DNA of 64,000 bases from Beutenbergia cavernae DSM 12333 (GTDB lineage: Bacteria > Actinomycetota > Actinomycetes > Actinomycetales > Beutenbergiaceae): assembly GCF_000023105.1 (NCBI RefSeq), contig NC_012669.1:1922001-1986000 (forward strand). The letters are read 5' to 3'. Position 1 is the stretch's first letter, and each line of letters starts with the position of its first letter. The notes under the pieces are model-generated. The model ran no database searches. It had not been told where the DNA came from and saw nothing but the letters and a program-made list of their open reading frames with translations. Shown here piece after piece: positions 50,363 through 58,799 of this stretch. Both the position numbers and the translations under genes were made by a program.

Positions 50363-51523
50363 ATGAACGGGATGCAGTTCGGCATCTTCACGGTCGGCGA
50401 CGTGACGCGTGACCCCACGACGGGTCGGACCCCCACGGAGGCGGAACGGATCGACGCGATGGTGACGATCGCCCAGCACGCGGAGGACGTCGGGCTCGAC
50501 GTGTTCGCGACGGGGGAGCACCACAACCCGCCGTTCGTGCCGTCGTCGCCGACCACGATGCTCGGGTACATCGCCGCCCGGACCGAGCGCCTCATCCTCT
50601 CGACGTCGACGACGCTCATCACCACGAACGACCCGGTGAAGATCGCCGAGGACTTCGCGATGCTCCAGCACCTCGCGAAGGGCCGCGTCGACGTCATGCT
50701 CGGCCGCGGGAACACGGCGCCCGTGTACCCCTGGTTCGGCAAGGACATCCGGCAGGCCATCCCGCTGACCGTCGAGAACTATCACCTGCTGCGCGAGCTG
50801 TGGGACCACGACGTCGTCACGTGGGAGGGTCGTTCGCGCACGCCGCTCCAGCAGTTCACCGCCACACCGCGCCCGCTGGACGGCGTCGCACCGTTCGTGT
50901 GGCACGGGTCGATCCGCTCACCGCAGATCGCCGAGCTCGCCGCGATCCACGGCGACGGCTTCTTCGCGAACAACATCTTCTGGCCGAAGGAGCACTTCCA
51001 GCAGCTCGTCGGTCTCTACCGGGAGCGTTACGAGCACCACGGCCAGGGCAGCGCGGACCAGGCGATCGTCGGGCTCGGCGGGCAGGTGTTCATGCGGAGG
51101 AACAGCCAGGACGCCGTGAACGAGTTCCGGCCCTACTTCGACCATGCGCCCGTGTACGGCGGCGGCCCGAGCCTCGAGGAGTTCACCGAGGCGACGCCGC
51201 TGACCGTCGGCAGCCCGCAGGAGGTCATCGACTCCACGCTGTCGTTCAGGGAGACGTTCGGTGACTACCAGCGCCAGCTGTTCCTCATGGACCACGCCGG
51301 CCTGCCGCTGAAGACCGTGCTCGAGCAGCTCGACCTGCTGGGCGGCGAGGTGATCCCGGTCCTGCGGCGGGAGATGGACGGGATGCGGCCGGCCCACGTC
51401 CCCGGTGGGCCGAGGCACGCCGCGCGGGTCGCCGCTCGGGAGTCCGCCGGGGGCACGACGCCGTCGGCGCTGATCGCCGAGGACACGGTGACCGGTCGGG
51501 CGCCGGCGGCGGAGCGGGCATGA
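50363..51523 (+). CDS. Luciferase-like monooxygenase, CE1758-type
   Basis: A 386-residue LLM-family flavoprotein: MQFGIFTVGDVTRDPTTGRTPTEAERI at the start, FATGEHHNPPFVPSSP (the EHH motif of FMN-type LLM proteins), LSTSTTLITTNDPVKIAEDFAMLQHLAKGRVDVMLGRGNT and a Gly/Ala-rich C-terminal tail. It is encoded with a MarR regulator and an NADPH-dependent FMN reductase, the arrangement of the CE1758/CE1759 monooxygenase-reductase pair of corynebacteria. It would oxygenate an unknown substrate with reduced FMN from the reductase. RBS GCGAGGTGCGAG. Confidence 0.88.
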   Translation: MNGMQFGIFTVGDVTRDPTTGRTPTEAERIDAMVTIAQHAEDVGLDVFATGEHHNPPFVPSSPTTMLGYIAARTERLILSTSTTLITTNDPVKIAEDFAMLQHLAKGRVDVMLGRGNTAPVYPWFGKDIRQAIPLTVENYHLLRELWDHDVVTWEGRSRTPLQQFTATPRPLDGVAPFVWHGSIRSPQIAELAAIHGDGFFANNIFWPKEHFQQLVGLYRERYEHHGQGSADQAIVGLGGQVFMRRNSQDAVNEFRPYFDHAPVYGGGPSLEEFTEATPLTVGSPQEVIDSTLSFRETFGDYQRQLFLMDHAGLPLKTVLEQLDLLGGEVIPVLRREMDGMRPAHVPGGPRHAARVAARESAGGTTPSALIAEDTVTGRAPAAERA

Positions 51524-51999
51524 GCAGCATGCGCGCCTCGGCCCAGGCCTGGGAGTCCCTCCTACGGGCCCAGTCCGGCCTCATGCGTGCGTTCGAGGCC
51601 GACGGCGACTTCGCGCCGCTGAGCCCGCGGGAGTACGACGTCCTGCTGCAGCTGGCGGAGGCCGGCCCGGACGGGCTGCGCCTCGGCGACCTCGCCGAGC
51701 AGACGCTGCTCCCGCAGCCGAGCATGTCGCGGATGATCGACCGGCTGACGTCGCGCGGCCTCGTCCGGCGTGCGGCGTCGCCGGGCGACCGGCGGGGAGT
51801 GCTCGTGGTGCTCACCCCGGCCGGGGCCGACCTCCAGGCGCGGGCGGCACGCCGGCACCTGCGCAGCATGCACGCCTACCTCGGCGGCACGCTCACCGGC
51901 GACGAGCTGGATACCCTCACGCGGCTGTGCGAACGCCTGCGGGACGGCGTCACAGCTGTCGGCGCCCAGGCGCCGCACGACGAACGGAGAAGCGCATGA
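51520..51999 (+). CDS. MarR-family regulator within the monooxygenase operon
   Basis: A 159-residue winged-helix regulator: SPREYDVLLQLAEAG, LRLGDLAEQTLLPQPSMSRMIDRLTSRGLVRR (recognition helix) and ASPGDRRGVLVVLTPAGADL (wing) are standard MarR elements. ATG overlaps the monooxygenase stop by four bases and the stop overlaps the FMN reductase start, so all three are cotranslated. It probably represses its own operon until a phenolic or oxidant-like ligand binds (inference). Confidence 0.9.
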   Translation: MSSMRASAQAWESLLRAQSGLMRAFEADGDFAPLSPREYDVLLQLAEAGPDGLRLGDLAEQTLLPQPSMSRMIDRLTSRGLVRRAASPGDRRGVLVVLTPAGADLQARAARRHLRSMHAYLGGTLTGDELDTLTRLCERLRDGVTAVGAQAPHDERRSA

Positions 52000-52616
52000 A
52001 GACGCAGGCGACCTCGGGCACCGGGGCGGCGGCGGACGCGGGGCGGCGGCCCGTCCGCCTCGTCGCGCTGAGCGGTGGGCTCGGCTACCCCTCGAGCACC
52101 CGCACGCTGACCGACCTGCTGACGAGCGCCGTCGCCGACCGGCTGGCCGGGGACGGTCAGGAGGTGCTGACGACGACCGTCGAAGTCCGCGACGTCGCCC
52201 AGGACGCCGTCGCCGAGACCCTGCTCGGGCTGCGCAGCGAACCGCTCGCCGCCGCGCTCGCCGAGGTCGAGGACGCCGACGCCCTGATCGTCGCGAGCCC
52301 CGTGTTCCGTGGGTCGTACGCGGGCGTGTTCAAGGCGGTCGTCGACCTGCTCGACCCCCTCGCGATGCGGGGCAAGCCGGTGCTTCTCGCCGCGACGAGC
52401 GGCAGCGCCCGGCACACGCTCATGGCCGACCACGCCCTCCGACCCCTGATGTCGTACTTCGGCACGCTGACGGTGCCGACAGCCGTCGTCGCGACACCGG
52501 AGGAGTTCGCGTTCGGGACGCGTCCGGTCGACGGCCTCCGGGTGCGGATCGACCGGGCCGCCGACGAGCTCGCCGACCTGACGCGGGTGCGGGTCCGCGC
52601 CCGCTCCGGCGCCTGA
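51996..52616 (+). CDS. NADPH-dependent FMN reductase, LLM-partner (CE1759-type)
   Basis: A 206-residue flavodoxin-like reductase: VALSGGLGYPSSTRTLTDLLTSAV (phosphate loop), DALIVASPVFRGSYAGVFKAVVDLLDPLAMRGKPVLLAATSGSARHTLMADHALRPLMSYF. It would deliver reduced FMN to the monooxygenase encoded at 50363. ATG overlaps the MarR stop. A four-unit 22-bp repeat array starts 7 bases after the stop codon and fills the gap to the next, convergent gene. Confidence 0.9.
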   Translation: MKTQATSGTGAAADAGRRPVRLVALSGGLGYPSSTRTLTDLLTSAVADRLAGDGQEVLTTTVEVRDVAQDAVAETLLGLRSEPLAAALAEVEDADALIVASPVFRGSYAGVFKAVVDLLDPLAMRGKPVLLAATSGSARHTLMADHALRPLMSYFGTLTVPTAVVATPEEFAFGTRPVDGLRVRIDRAADELADLTRVRVRARSGA

Positions 52617-52623
52617 GTCCGTC

Positions 52624-52711
52624 CGCGAGAGGTTCGTGGCCCGTCCGCGAGAGGTTCGTGGCCCGGCCGCGAGAGGTTCGTGGCCCGACCCCGAGAGGAT
52701 CTCTGCGCCCC
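52624..52711 (+). repeat. 22-bp tandem repeat array, 4 units, between convergent genes
   Basis: Units at 52624, 52646, 52668 and 52690, each exactly 22 bp. The first three read CGCGAGAGG followed by TTCGTGGCCCG and two variable bases. The last is CCCGAGAGG then ATCTCTGCGCC, like the arrays near moaD and moaE. The array ends one base before the stop codon of the minus-strand MarR gene. Confidence 0.94.
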
Positions 52712-53146
52712 TCAGTCGGCGGCGAGCAGCTCAGAGATCAGGCGCCGCAGCTCGGCGTGCCCGCGCGGGCCGAGAACCCGGGTGATGCGCTCCTCGATCC
52801 CCTGGATGGTGGAGATGCCGGCCGCGATGCACTCGCTGCCGCGGGGAGTCAGCGTGATGAGCTTCGCACGCCGGTCGGTCGGATCCGGCCGCCGCTCGAC
52901 ATATCCGAGGTCTTCCAGCTCGTCGACTAACTCTCCCATCGCCTGCGGCGTCATGTTCGCCCCGCGAGCCAGGTCCGTGAGCCGGCTTCCTTCCGGCCGG
53001 ATCTGCGCGAAGACCGCGGAGTGCGACGGCTTCTGAGGGAATCCGGCACCCACCACGCCGTCGACGATCCGGAACCCGAGAAGGCTGTAGGCCTGCCCCA
53101 GCATCGCGACGGTATTCGTGGCCTGCTCCGGAGGGTCTTGCGCCAT
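52712..53146 (-). CDS. MarR-family transcriptional regulator
   Basis: A 144-residue winged-helix protein: SHSAVFAQIRPEGSRLTDLARGANMTPQAMGELVDELEDLGYVERRPDPTDRRAKLITLTPRG contains the recognition helix and wing with the DxRxK motif. The start ATG at 53146 has AAGGAG upstream. Two dyads in the 127-base divergent region are candidate operators. It faces the membrane-protein and deazaflavin-dependent genes at 53274-54376, which it may control (inference). Confidence 0.9.
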   Translation of the reverse strand: MAQDPPEQATNTVAMLGQAYSLLGFRIVDGVVGAGFPQKPSHSAVFAQIRPEGSRLTDLARGANMTPQAMGELVDELEDLGYVERRPDPTDRRAKLITLTPRGSECIAAGISTIQGIEERITRVLGPRGHAELRRLISELLAAD

Positions 53147-53164
53147 GGCAACTCCTTCAGGGAT

Positions 53165-53197
53165 ACTTGATCATCAGGTCGACCTTATCGAATAGGT
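53165..53197. promoter_or_regulatory. Candidate MarR operators in divergent promoter region
   Basis: ACTTGAT-C-ATCAGGT (53165-53179) is an imperfect dyad (six of seven pairs), and ACCTTATCGAATAGGT (53182-53197) a weaker second one. Both lie in the AT-richer stretch between the divergent MarR gene and the gene at 53274. Confidence 0.5.
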
Positions 53198-53273
53198 GTC
53201 ACAGCCGTCGGCACCGACACACCCTCGCCGTGGCGGGGATCCGCTGGGCACGTCTCGAGGGAGAGGCGCAACG

Positions 53274-53930
53274 ATGGAGAACCCCCAGGCTCCTGAACCC
53301 GCGACGCGTGCGCTGCGGACCGTGCCCCGCGGGGCGTGGATCGCCGGTGGCGCGATCTGCGGCCTCGCCTGGTCGGCCGCGCTGCGCGGCTACATGGTCG
53401 AGCTCGCCGGAACCGAGTCCACCTTCACGTGGGGCGGCACGTTCGGGGCGCTGCTCCTTCCGGGAGCGCTCGCGGGAGGACTGCTCGGCTGGGCGGAACA
53501 TCTGCGGCGCACGGGCGGCCGGCCGCGATGGCGCGCTCTGGCGCTCGCGCCGCTGCCCCTCGCCGTGGCGCCGCTCCTGATGCCCGGCGCGCTCGCGACG
53601 CTCGCGACGACCGGCGAAGGCGGCGGTGCACTCGCCGTCGGCCTCATGGGTCCGGTCGGCGGGTACGCGCTCGCTGGCCGTGGCCCACTTCGCGTGATCA
53701 GCCAAGCCGCAGCCGGCGCCTTCGTCATCGCGTTGGGCGCGACGGCCCCCGTCATCACCCGCACACCGCTGAGCGACCCACGCAGCGCGTGGAACGCCGT
53801 GCTCGTCACCGCGTTGTACGGCGTGCTGGCGCTCGGTTGCGCGATCCCGTTCCGGGGTGTCGTCGCACCGGAGCCGGCGCGGGACGGCGCGGCCCCCGAC
53901 CGAGGCCGAACGACGGCGGTGTCACCGTGA
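53274..53930 (+). CDS. Multi-pass membrane protein of unknown function
   Basis: A 218-residue protein with about six hydrophobic segments (AWIAGGAICGLAWSAALRGYMV; FGALLLPGALAGGLLGWAEHL; ALALAPLPLAVAPLLMPGALATLA; VISQAAAGAFVIALGATAPVI; VLVTALYGVLALGCAIPFRGVV). No domain was recognised. RBS GAGGGAGAGG; start ATG 53274. The stop overlaps the next gene's GTG by four bases, linking it to the deazaflavin-dependent protein. Confidence 0.75.
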   Translation: MENPQAPEPATRALRTVPRGAWIAGGAICGLAWSAALRGYMVELAGTESTFTWGGTFGALLLPGALAGGLLGWAEHLRRTGGRPRWRALALAPLPLAVAPLLMPGALATLATTGEGGGALAVGLMGPVGGYALAGRGPLRVISQAAAGAFVIALGATAPVITRTPLSDPRSAWNAVLVTALYGVLALGCAIPFRGVVAPEPARDGAAPDRGRTTAVSP

Positions 53931-54376
53931 CGCGGCTCGGCCGGGTGGAACGATGGGCGATGCGGACCGCCAACCGGGTCTCGATCCAGCTCTACCGCCG
54001 TACCGGCGGCAAGGTCGCGAGCTCGGCGAAAGGGTTGCCCGTGCTGCTGATCACCGTGCGGGGACGTCGCACCGGCAGGCTGCACACGGTCCCGGTCGTG
54101 TACCTGGAGCACGACGGCGGTCTGCTCGTCTTCGGATCGGCCGGCGGCGCGAGCGTCGAACCAGCGTGGTTCCGTAACGTCCGGTCCAGCGGACGCGTGC
54201 AGATCGAGGTCGGGCAGGAGCGCTACGACGCCGACGCCGATGTCGCCGACGATGACCGCCGCGACCGGCTGTGGCACGACGTGGTGCTGCCCCGGGCACC
54301 CTTCTTCGCGAGCTACCAGGTCAGGGCAGCAGGACGAACGATCCCCGTGGCGCTCCTCACGCCCGTGCGGCCCTGA
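53927..54376 (+). CDS. Deazaflavin (F420)-dependent nitroreductase-family protein (DDN-like)
   Basis: A 149-residue split-beta-barrel protein of the DDN family: YRRTGGKVASSAKGLPVLLITVRGRRTGRLHTVPVVYLEHDGGLLVFGSAGG, followed by PAWFRNVRSSGRVQIEVGQERYDADA, matches F420-dependent quinone/nitro reductases of mycobacteria. It would use F420H2, such as that made by fgd in this window, to reduce quinones or other unsaturated compounds. GTG start overlapping the membrane-protein stop. The exact substrate is unknown. Confidence 0.87.
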   Translation: MTRLGRVERWAMRTANRVSIQLYRRTGGKVASSAKGLPVLLITVRGRRTGRLHTVPVVYLEHDGGLLVFGSAGGASVEPAWFRNVRSSGRVQIEVGQERYDADADVADDDRRDRLWHDVVLPRAPFFASYQVRAAGRTIPVALLTPVRP

Positions 54377-54432
54377 CGTCATCGCCGCGGTCGTGGCGAG
54401 GGACCGTGCGCGTGGCCCGGGTCCGGCGCCGC

Positions 54433-54882
54433 TCAGCCCTCCGCGGCGCGGAACATCCAGGCGTGCTTCTCCAGGCCGCGCGCGACGTCGATGAGCAGGT
54501 CCTGCGTCAGCAGGTCCTCGGAGTCGAGTGCGGGGAGGTGCTCGTTGATGCGGGCCGCCGCCGCCGTCAGGCGCTCGGCGAACTGCCGCACGACCTTGTC
54601 GCTCGAGAGCGGGCCGCCGTCGATCTTCTCGACCTGGGACGACGTCGCGACCGTGCCGGCTCGGCCGTCAGGCGTGCCGCCGAGCGTCACGAGACGTTCG
54701 GCGACGTCGTCCGACCAGATCCGGACGTCGTCGATCACCGTGTCGAGCTGCAGGTGCACGGACCGGAAGTGCGGGCCGTGGACGTTCCAGTGCGCCTGCT
54801 TGCCCTGGAGCGAGAGGTCGATGAGGTCCGCGAGGGCCTCCTGCAGGCTGGTCGAGACGATCTCGGCTGGTGCCGTGGCCAT
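54433..54882 (-). CDS. dps: Dps-family ferritin-like DNA-protection protein
   Basis: A 149-residue Dps protein. The ferroxidase signature spans GKQAHWNVHGPHFRSVHLQLD (His, His, Asp) and WSDDVAERLVTLGGTPDG (Asp, Glu), which pair across a dimer interface to oxidise Fe2+ with H2O2. A dodecamer stores iron and shields DNA. Start ATG 54882 with GGAAAGGAGTGCGAC, a strong ribosome-binding site. The reading frame is open upstream but the residues there are not Dps-like. Confidence 0.95.
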   Translation of the reverse strand: MATAPAEIVSTSLQEALADLIDLSLQGKQAHWNVHGPHFRSVHLQLDTVIDDVRIWSDDVAERLVTLGGTPDGRAGTVATSSQVEKIDGGPLSSDKVVRQFAERLTAAAARINEHLPALDSEDLLTQDLLIDVARGLEKHAWMFRAAEG

Positions 54883-55026
54883 GTCGCACTCCTTTCCACC
54901 GGGGGACGTGTGCGTGTCTCTCACGATAGGTCGGTGCCCTCGACCTCGCCTCTCCGCGTCGGGCCGTGGCTCCGCCGGCCGCCTCGGGGCGGCGTCGCCG
55001 CAGGCCCGCGCGATAGACTGCGCCGC

Positions 55027-55062
55027 ATGAACCCCCGGGAGCTCCTGAGCCAGCAGCGCTGA
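55027..55062 (+). CDS. Leader peptide of leuS, 11 residues, leaderless
   Basis: An ORF encoding [11 protein letters not shown], with two adjacent leucine codons (CTC CTG). A TAGACT -10 box at 55014-55019 puts the transcription start at or next to the A of the ATG, so the mRNA would be leaderless. A small stem (55067-55081) and a strong one (55096-55116) follow before leuS. This is the layout of a leucine-responsive attenuator. Confidence 0.6.
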   Translation: MNPRELLSQQR

Positions 55063-55066
55063 CGTC

Positions 55067-55116
55067 GACGCCGACGGCGTCATCTCAGCGTGGCCGACCT
55101 CCCCGGCGGGGAGGTC
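55067..55116 (+). promoter_or_regulatory. Attenuator-like hairpins upstream of leuS
   Basis: GACGCC-GAC-GGCGTC (55067-55081) lies four bases after the leader-peptide stop. GACCTCCCC-GGC-GGGGAGGTC (55096-55116) is a perfect 9-bp stem 49 bases before the leuS start, followed by a GT-rich run. It fits a terminator whose formation depends on ribosome movement over the leader. Confidence 0.6.
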
Positions 55117-55165
55117 GTCGTGTGTCCGTGCCCCCGAGGACGCGAGCTCTCCCGAAGGACGAGGA

Positions 55166-58072
55166 ATGACCGACGCCGCAGCCACGCACCAGCCCGCACC
55201 CTCCGCCGCCGACGTCCCGCCGCACCGGTACACGGCCGACCTCGCGGAGCGCATCGAGCTCGCGTGGCAGGACCGGTGGGCGAGCGAGGGCACGTTCCAC
55301 GCGCCGAACCCGTCCGGTGACCTCGTCGGCGACGCCGCCGCCGAGAAGTTCTACGTGCTCGACATGTTCCCGTACCCGTCGGGCAAGGGGCTGCACGTGG
55401 GACACCCGCTCGGCTACATCGCGACCGACGTCGTCGGGCGGTTCCAGCGGATGCAGGGGCGCAACGTGCTGCACGCCCTCGCCTACGACGCGTTCGGCCT
55501 CCCGGCCGAGCAGTACGCCGTCCAGACCGGCCAGCACCCGCGGATCACCACCGAGCAGAACATCGCGACGATGCGTGGCCAGCTGCGCCGTCTGGGCCTC
55601 GGCCACGACGACCGGCGCACGTTCGCTACCACGGATCCCGACTACGTGCGGTGGACCCAGTGGATCTTCACGCAGCTGTTCGCGTCGTTCTACGACGCCG
55701 ACGCGCCGCGTCCCGACGGCGGCACCGGGCGCGCCCGGCCGATCGCCGAGCTCGTGGCGGAGCTCGACGCGGGAACCCGCGCGCTGCCGGACGGTCGCGT
55801 GTGGACCGACCTGGACGCCGCCGCCCGCGCCGACCACCTGGACTCCGTCCGGCTGGCGTACATCTCGAACTCGCCGGTGAACTGGGCGCCGGGCCTCGGC
55901 ACCGTGCTGTCCAACGAGGAGGTCACAGCCGACGGGCGCAGCGAGCGCGGCAACTTCCCCGTGTTCCAGCGCAACCTGCGCCAGTGGATGCTGCGGATCA
56001 CCGCGTACGCCGACCGCCTCGTCGACGACCTCGAGCTCATCGAGTGGCCCGAGAAGGTCAAGACGATGCAGCGCAACTGGATCGGTCGCTCCTCGGGCGC
56101 GCAGGTGCGCTTCGTCACCGACGCCGGCGACCTGTCCGTGTTCACCACGCGCCCGGACACCCTGTTCGGGGCGACGTTCGTCGCCGTCGCCCCGGAGCAC
56201 CCGCTGCTCGACGCCCTCGCGAGCGAACAATGGCCCGAGGGCACGTCGGAGGCGTGGACGGGCGCAGCCGCGTCGCCGCGGGAGGCCGTGACCGCCTACC
56301 GGCGTGCGGCGTCGACGAAGACCGAGCTGGACCGGCAGACCGAGGGCCGGGACAAGACGGGCGTGTTCACCGGCGCGTTCGCGACGAACCCCGTGACCGG
56401 CGCGCGGGTCCCCGTGTTCGTGGCCGACTACGTGCTCATGGGGTACGGCACCGGCGCGATCATGGCCGTGCCGGGCCAGGACGAGCGTGACTGGGAGTTC
56501 GCCACCCGCTTCGGCCTGCCCATCGTGCGCACCGTCGCCCCGCCGGAGGGCTGGGAGGGCGAGGCGTACCCCGGGGAGGGGCCGGCGATCAACTCGGCCA
56601 ACGACGAGATCTCGCTCGACGGCCTCGGCGTGGTCGAGGCGAAGGCGGCGATCATCGCGTGGCTCGAGGCCAAGGGGCTCGGCACCGGCACCGTGACGTA
56701 CCGCCTGCGGGACTGGCTCTTCAGCCGCCAGCGGTACTGGGGCGAACCGTTCCCCGTCGTGTTCGACGACGACGGCCGCGCGCACACGCTCCCCGACGAG
56801 ATGCTGCCCGTCGAGCTGCCCGACGTGCCCGACTACGCGCCGCGCACGTTCGACCCGCAGGACGCCGACTCCGAGCCCGAGCCGCCCCTGGCGCGCCTGC
56901 CCGAGTGGGTGGACGTCGAGCTCGACCTCGGCGACGGCGTGCGCCGCTACCGGCGCGAGACCAACACGATGCCCAACTGGGCCGGCTCGTGCTGGTACGA
57001 GTTGCGTTACCTCGACCCGCACGACGAGAAGGCGCTCGTCGACCCCGACATCGAGCGCTACTGGATGGGGCCGGGCGCCGAGCGGCCAGGCGGTGACCCG
57101 ACAGACGTCGCCGGCGGAGCGGACCTGTACGTCGGCGGCGTCGAGCACGCGGTCCTGCACCTGCTGTACGCCCGGTTCTGGCACAAGGTCCTGTACGACC
57201 TCGGGCACACCGCGAGCCGGGAGCCGTTCCACAAGCTCTTCAACCAGGGGTACATCCAGGCGTACGCGTACGCCGACGCCCGGGGCGTGTACGTCCCGGC
57301 GGACGAGGTGCACGAGGAGCCCGGGCTCGACGGCGAGACCACGTACACGTGGCGGGGCGAGCCCGTCGTGCGCGAGTACGGGAAGATGGGTAAGTCGCTG
57401 AAGAACATGGTGACGCCCGACGACATGTACGCCGCGTACGGCGCCGACACGTTCCGCGTGTACGAGATGTCCATGGGGCCGCTCGACCAGTCGCGCGCGT
57501 GGGAGACCCGGGCGGTGGTCGGGGCGCAGCGCTTCCTGCAGCGGCTGTGGCGCAACGTGGTCGACGAGACCAGCGGCGCCGTCGTCGTCGTGGAGGAGCC
57601 GGCCGACGACGCCACCCGGCGCCTCGTGGCCCGCACGATCGCCGACGTGCGGACCGAGTACGCGGCGATGCGCCCGAACACGGCGATCGCGAAGCTCATC
57701 GCCCTCAACAACCACCTGACGACGCTCGCGGCCGTGCCGCGCGAGGCCGTGGAGCCGCTCGTGCTCATGGTCGCGCCCGTCGCCCCGCACATCGCGGAGG
57801 AGCTGTGGGCGAGGCTGGGGCACCCGGCGTCGCTGGCGCACGAGCCGTTCCCGACGGCGGATCCCGCCCTGCTGGTCGAGGAGACGGTGACGTGCGTGGT
57901 GCAGGTCGCCGGCAAGGTCCGCGACCGGATCGAGGTGCCGCCCGCCATCGGCGAGGCGGAGCTGCGCGAGCTGGCACTGGCGACCGCGGGCGTCCAGCGT
58001 GCCCTGGACGGGCGAGGCGTCCGGACGGTCATCGTGCGCGCACCGAGGCTCGTCAACGTCGTGCCCGCCTGA
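55166..58072 (+). CDS. leuS: Leucyl-tRNA synthetase
   Basis: A 968-residue class Ia synthetase. The HIGH motif appears as [17 protein letters not shown] near residue 75. The editing domain (residues about 300-500) includes [19 protein letters not shown] and [14 protein letters not shown]. The KMSKS motif is [11 protein letters not shown] near residue 745. The anticodon-binding and C-terminal domains follow ([23 protein letters not shown]). ATG 55166 after GGACGAGGA. The insertion around residues 165-215 is typical of actinobacterial enzymes. Expression is probably tuned by the leader peptide and attenuator upstream. Confidence 0.98.
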   Translation: MTDAAATHQPAPSAADVPPHRYTADLAERIELAWQDRWASEGTFHAPNPSGDLVGDAAAEKFYVLDMFPYPSGKGLHVGHPLGYIATDVVGRFQRMQGRNVLHALAYDAFGLPAEQYAVQTGQHPRITTEQNIATMRGQLRRLGLGHDDRRTFATTDPDYVRWTQWIFTQLFASFYDADAPRPDGGTGRARPIAELVAELDAGTRALPDGRVWTDLDAAARADHLDSVRLAYISNSPVNWAPGLGTVLSNEEVTADGRSERGNFPVFQRNLRQWMLRITAYADRLVDDLELIEWPEKVKTMQRNWIGRSSGAQVRFVTDAGDLSVFTTRPDTLFGATFVAVAPEHPLLDALASEQWPEGTSEAWTGAAASPREAVTAYRRAASTKTELDRQTEGRDKTGVFTGAFATNPVTGARVPVFVADYVLMGYGTGAIMAVPGQDERDWEFATRFGLPIVRTVAPPEGWEGEAYPGEGPAINSANDEISLDGLGVVEAKAAIIAWLEAKGLGTGTVTYRLRDWLFSRQRYWGEPFPVVFDDDGRAHTLPDEMLPVELPDVPDYAPRTFDPQDADSEPEPPLARLPEWVDVELDLGDGVRRYRRETNTMPNWAGSCWYELRYLDPHDEKALVDPDIERYWMGPGAERPGGDPTDVAGGADLYVGGVEHAVLHLLYARFWHKVLYDLGHTASREPFHKLFNQGYIQAYAYADARGVYVPADEVHEEPGLDGETTYTWRGEPVVREYGKMGKSLKNMVTPDDMYAAYGADTFRVYEMSMGPLDQSRAWETRAVVGAQRFLQRLWRNVVDETSGAVVVVEEPADDATRRLVARTIADVRTEYAAMRPNTAIAKLIALNNHLTTLAAVPREAVEPLVLMVAPVAPHIAEELWARLGHPASLAHEPFPTADPALLVEETVTCVVQVAGKVRDRIEVPPAIGEAELRELALATAGVQRALDGRGVRTVIVRAPRLVNVVPA

Positions 58073-58124
58073 CCGTCGCCCTCGGGCTGCTGACCCGCTC
58101 CCGGCGGCCGCTACCATCGCGAAC

Positions 58125-58799
58125 GTGGAATCCAGGGGCAATCCGCAGAACATCGGCGTGCTGATCGTCGACGACCAGGATCTCGTGCGGATCGGGCTGC
58201 GCACGCTGCTCGAGCACGCCGGAGGGTTCGCGGTCGCCGGTGAGGCTGCCGACGGTCTCGGCGCCGTGGAGTCGGCGATTCGGCTCCGCCCGGACGTCGT
58301 GCTCATGGACATCCGGATGCCGGGGATCGACGGGCTCGAGGCGACGCGCCGCATCGTGTCGGACGGTCGACTCGCCGACACGAAGGTGATCGTGCTGACG
58401 ACGTTCGAGCGCGACGAGTACGTGTTCGAGGCGCTCCGGGCCGGGGCCAGCGGCTTCCTGCTCAAGAACACGCCCCCGCCGGTGCTGCTCGACGGCATCC
58501 GCACGGTGGTCGACGGCGGAGCGCTCCTCTCCCCGACGGTGACGCGCACCGTGATCGCGGAGTTCACGTCGCGCTCGCCCCGCCCGCTCGACCCGCACCC
58601 CCACATCGATCAGCTCACGAACCGTGAGCACGAGGTCGTCTCGCTCGTGGCGCAGGGCCTGTCCAACGAGGAGATCGGGAAGCGGCTCTACGTCAGCCCC
58701 GCGACGGCCCGCACGCACGTCAGCCACGCCATGCTCAAGCTCAGCGCCCGCGACCGGGCCCAGCTCGTCGTCTTCGCCTTTCAGTCCGGGCTGGCCTGA
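58125..58799 (+). CDS. LuxR/NarL-type response regulator
   Basis: A 224-residue response regulator. Receiver domain: LIVDDQDLVRIGLRTLLE (acidic pocket), VVLMDIRMPGIDG (phospho-acceptor Asp), IVLTTFERDEYVF (Thr) and FLLKNTPP (Lys). C-terminal LuxR helix-turn-helix: LTNREHEVVSLVAQGLSNEEIGKRLYVSPATARTHVSHAMLKL. The GTG start lies about 8 bases after a TACCAT -10 box, so the mRNA is probably leaderless. Its gene and the kinase gene are convergent and their ends overlap by 19 bases. Confidence 0.92.
   Translation: MESRGNPQNIGVLIVDDQDLVRIGLRTLLEHAGGFAVAGEAADGLGAVESAIRLRPDVVLMDIRMPGIDGLEATRRIVSDGRLADTKVIVLTTFERDEYVFEALRAGASGFLLKNTPPPVLLDGIRTVVDGGALLSPTVTRTVIAEFTSRSPRPLDPHPHIDQLTNREHEVVSLVAQGLSNEEIGKRLYVSPATARTHVSHAMLKLSARDRAQLVVFAFQSGLA

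Noticed and set aside
55020-55165. T-box riboswitch before leuS
   Set aside because: I found no T-box sequence or stem I with specifier loop; the short leader peptide explains the region better.
55085-58606. 1173-codon minus-strand frame opposite leuS
   Set aside because: Shadow of leuS codon usage; no recognisable motif, and leuS is unambiguous on the other strand.
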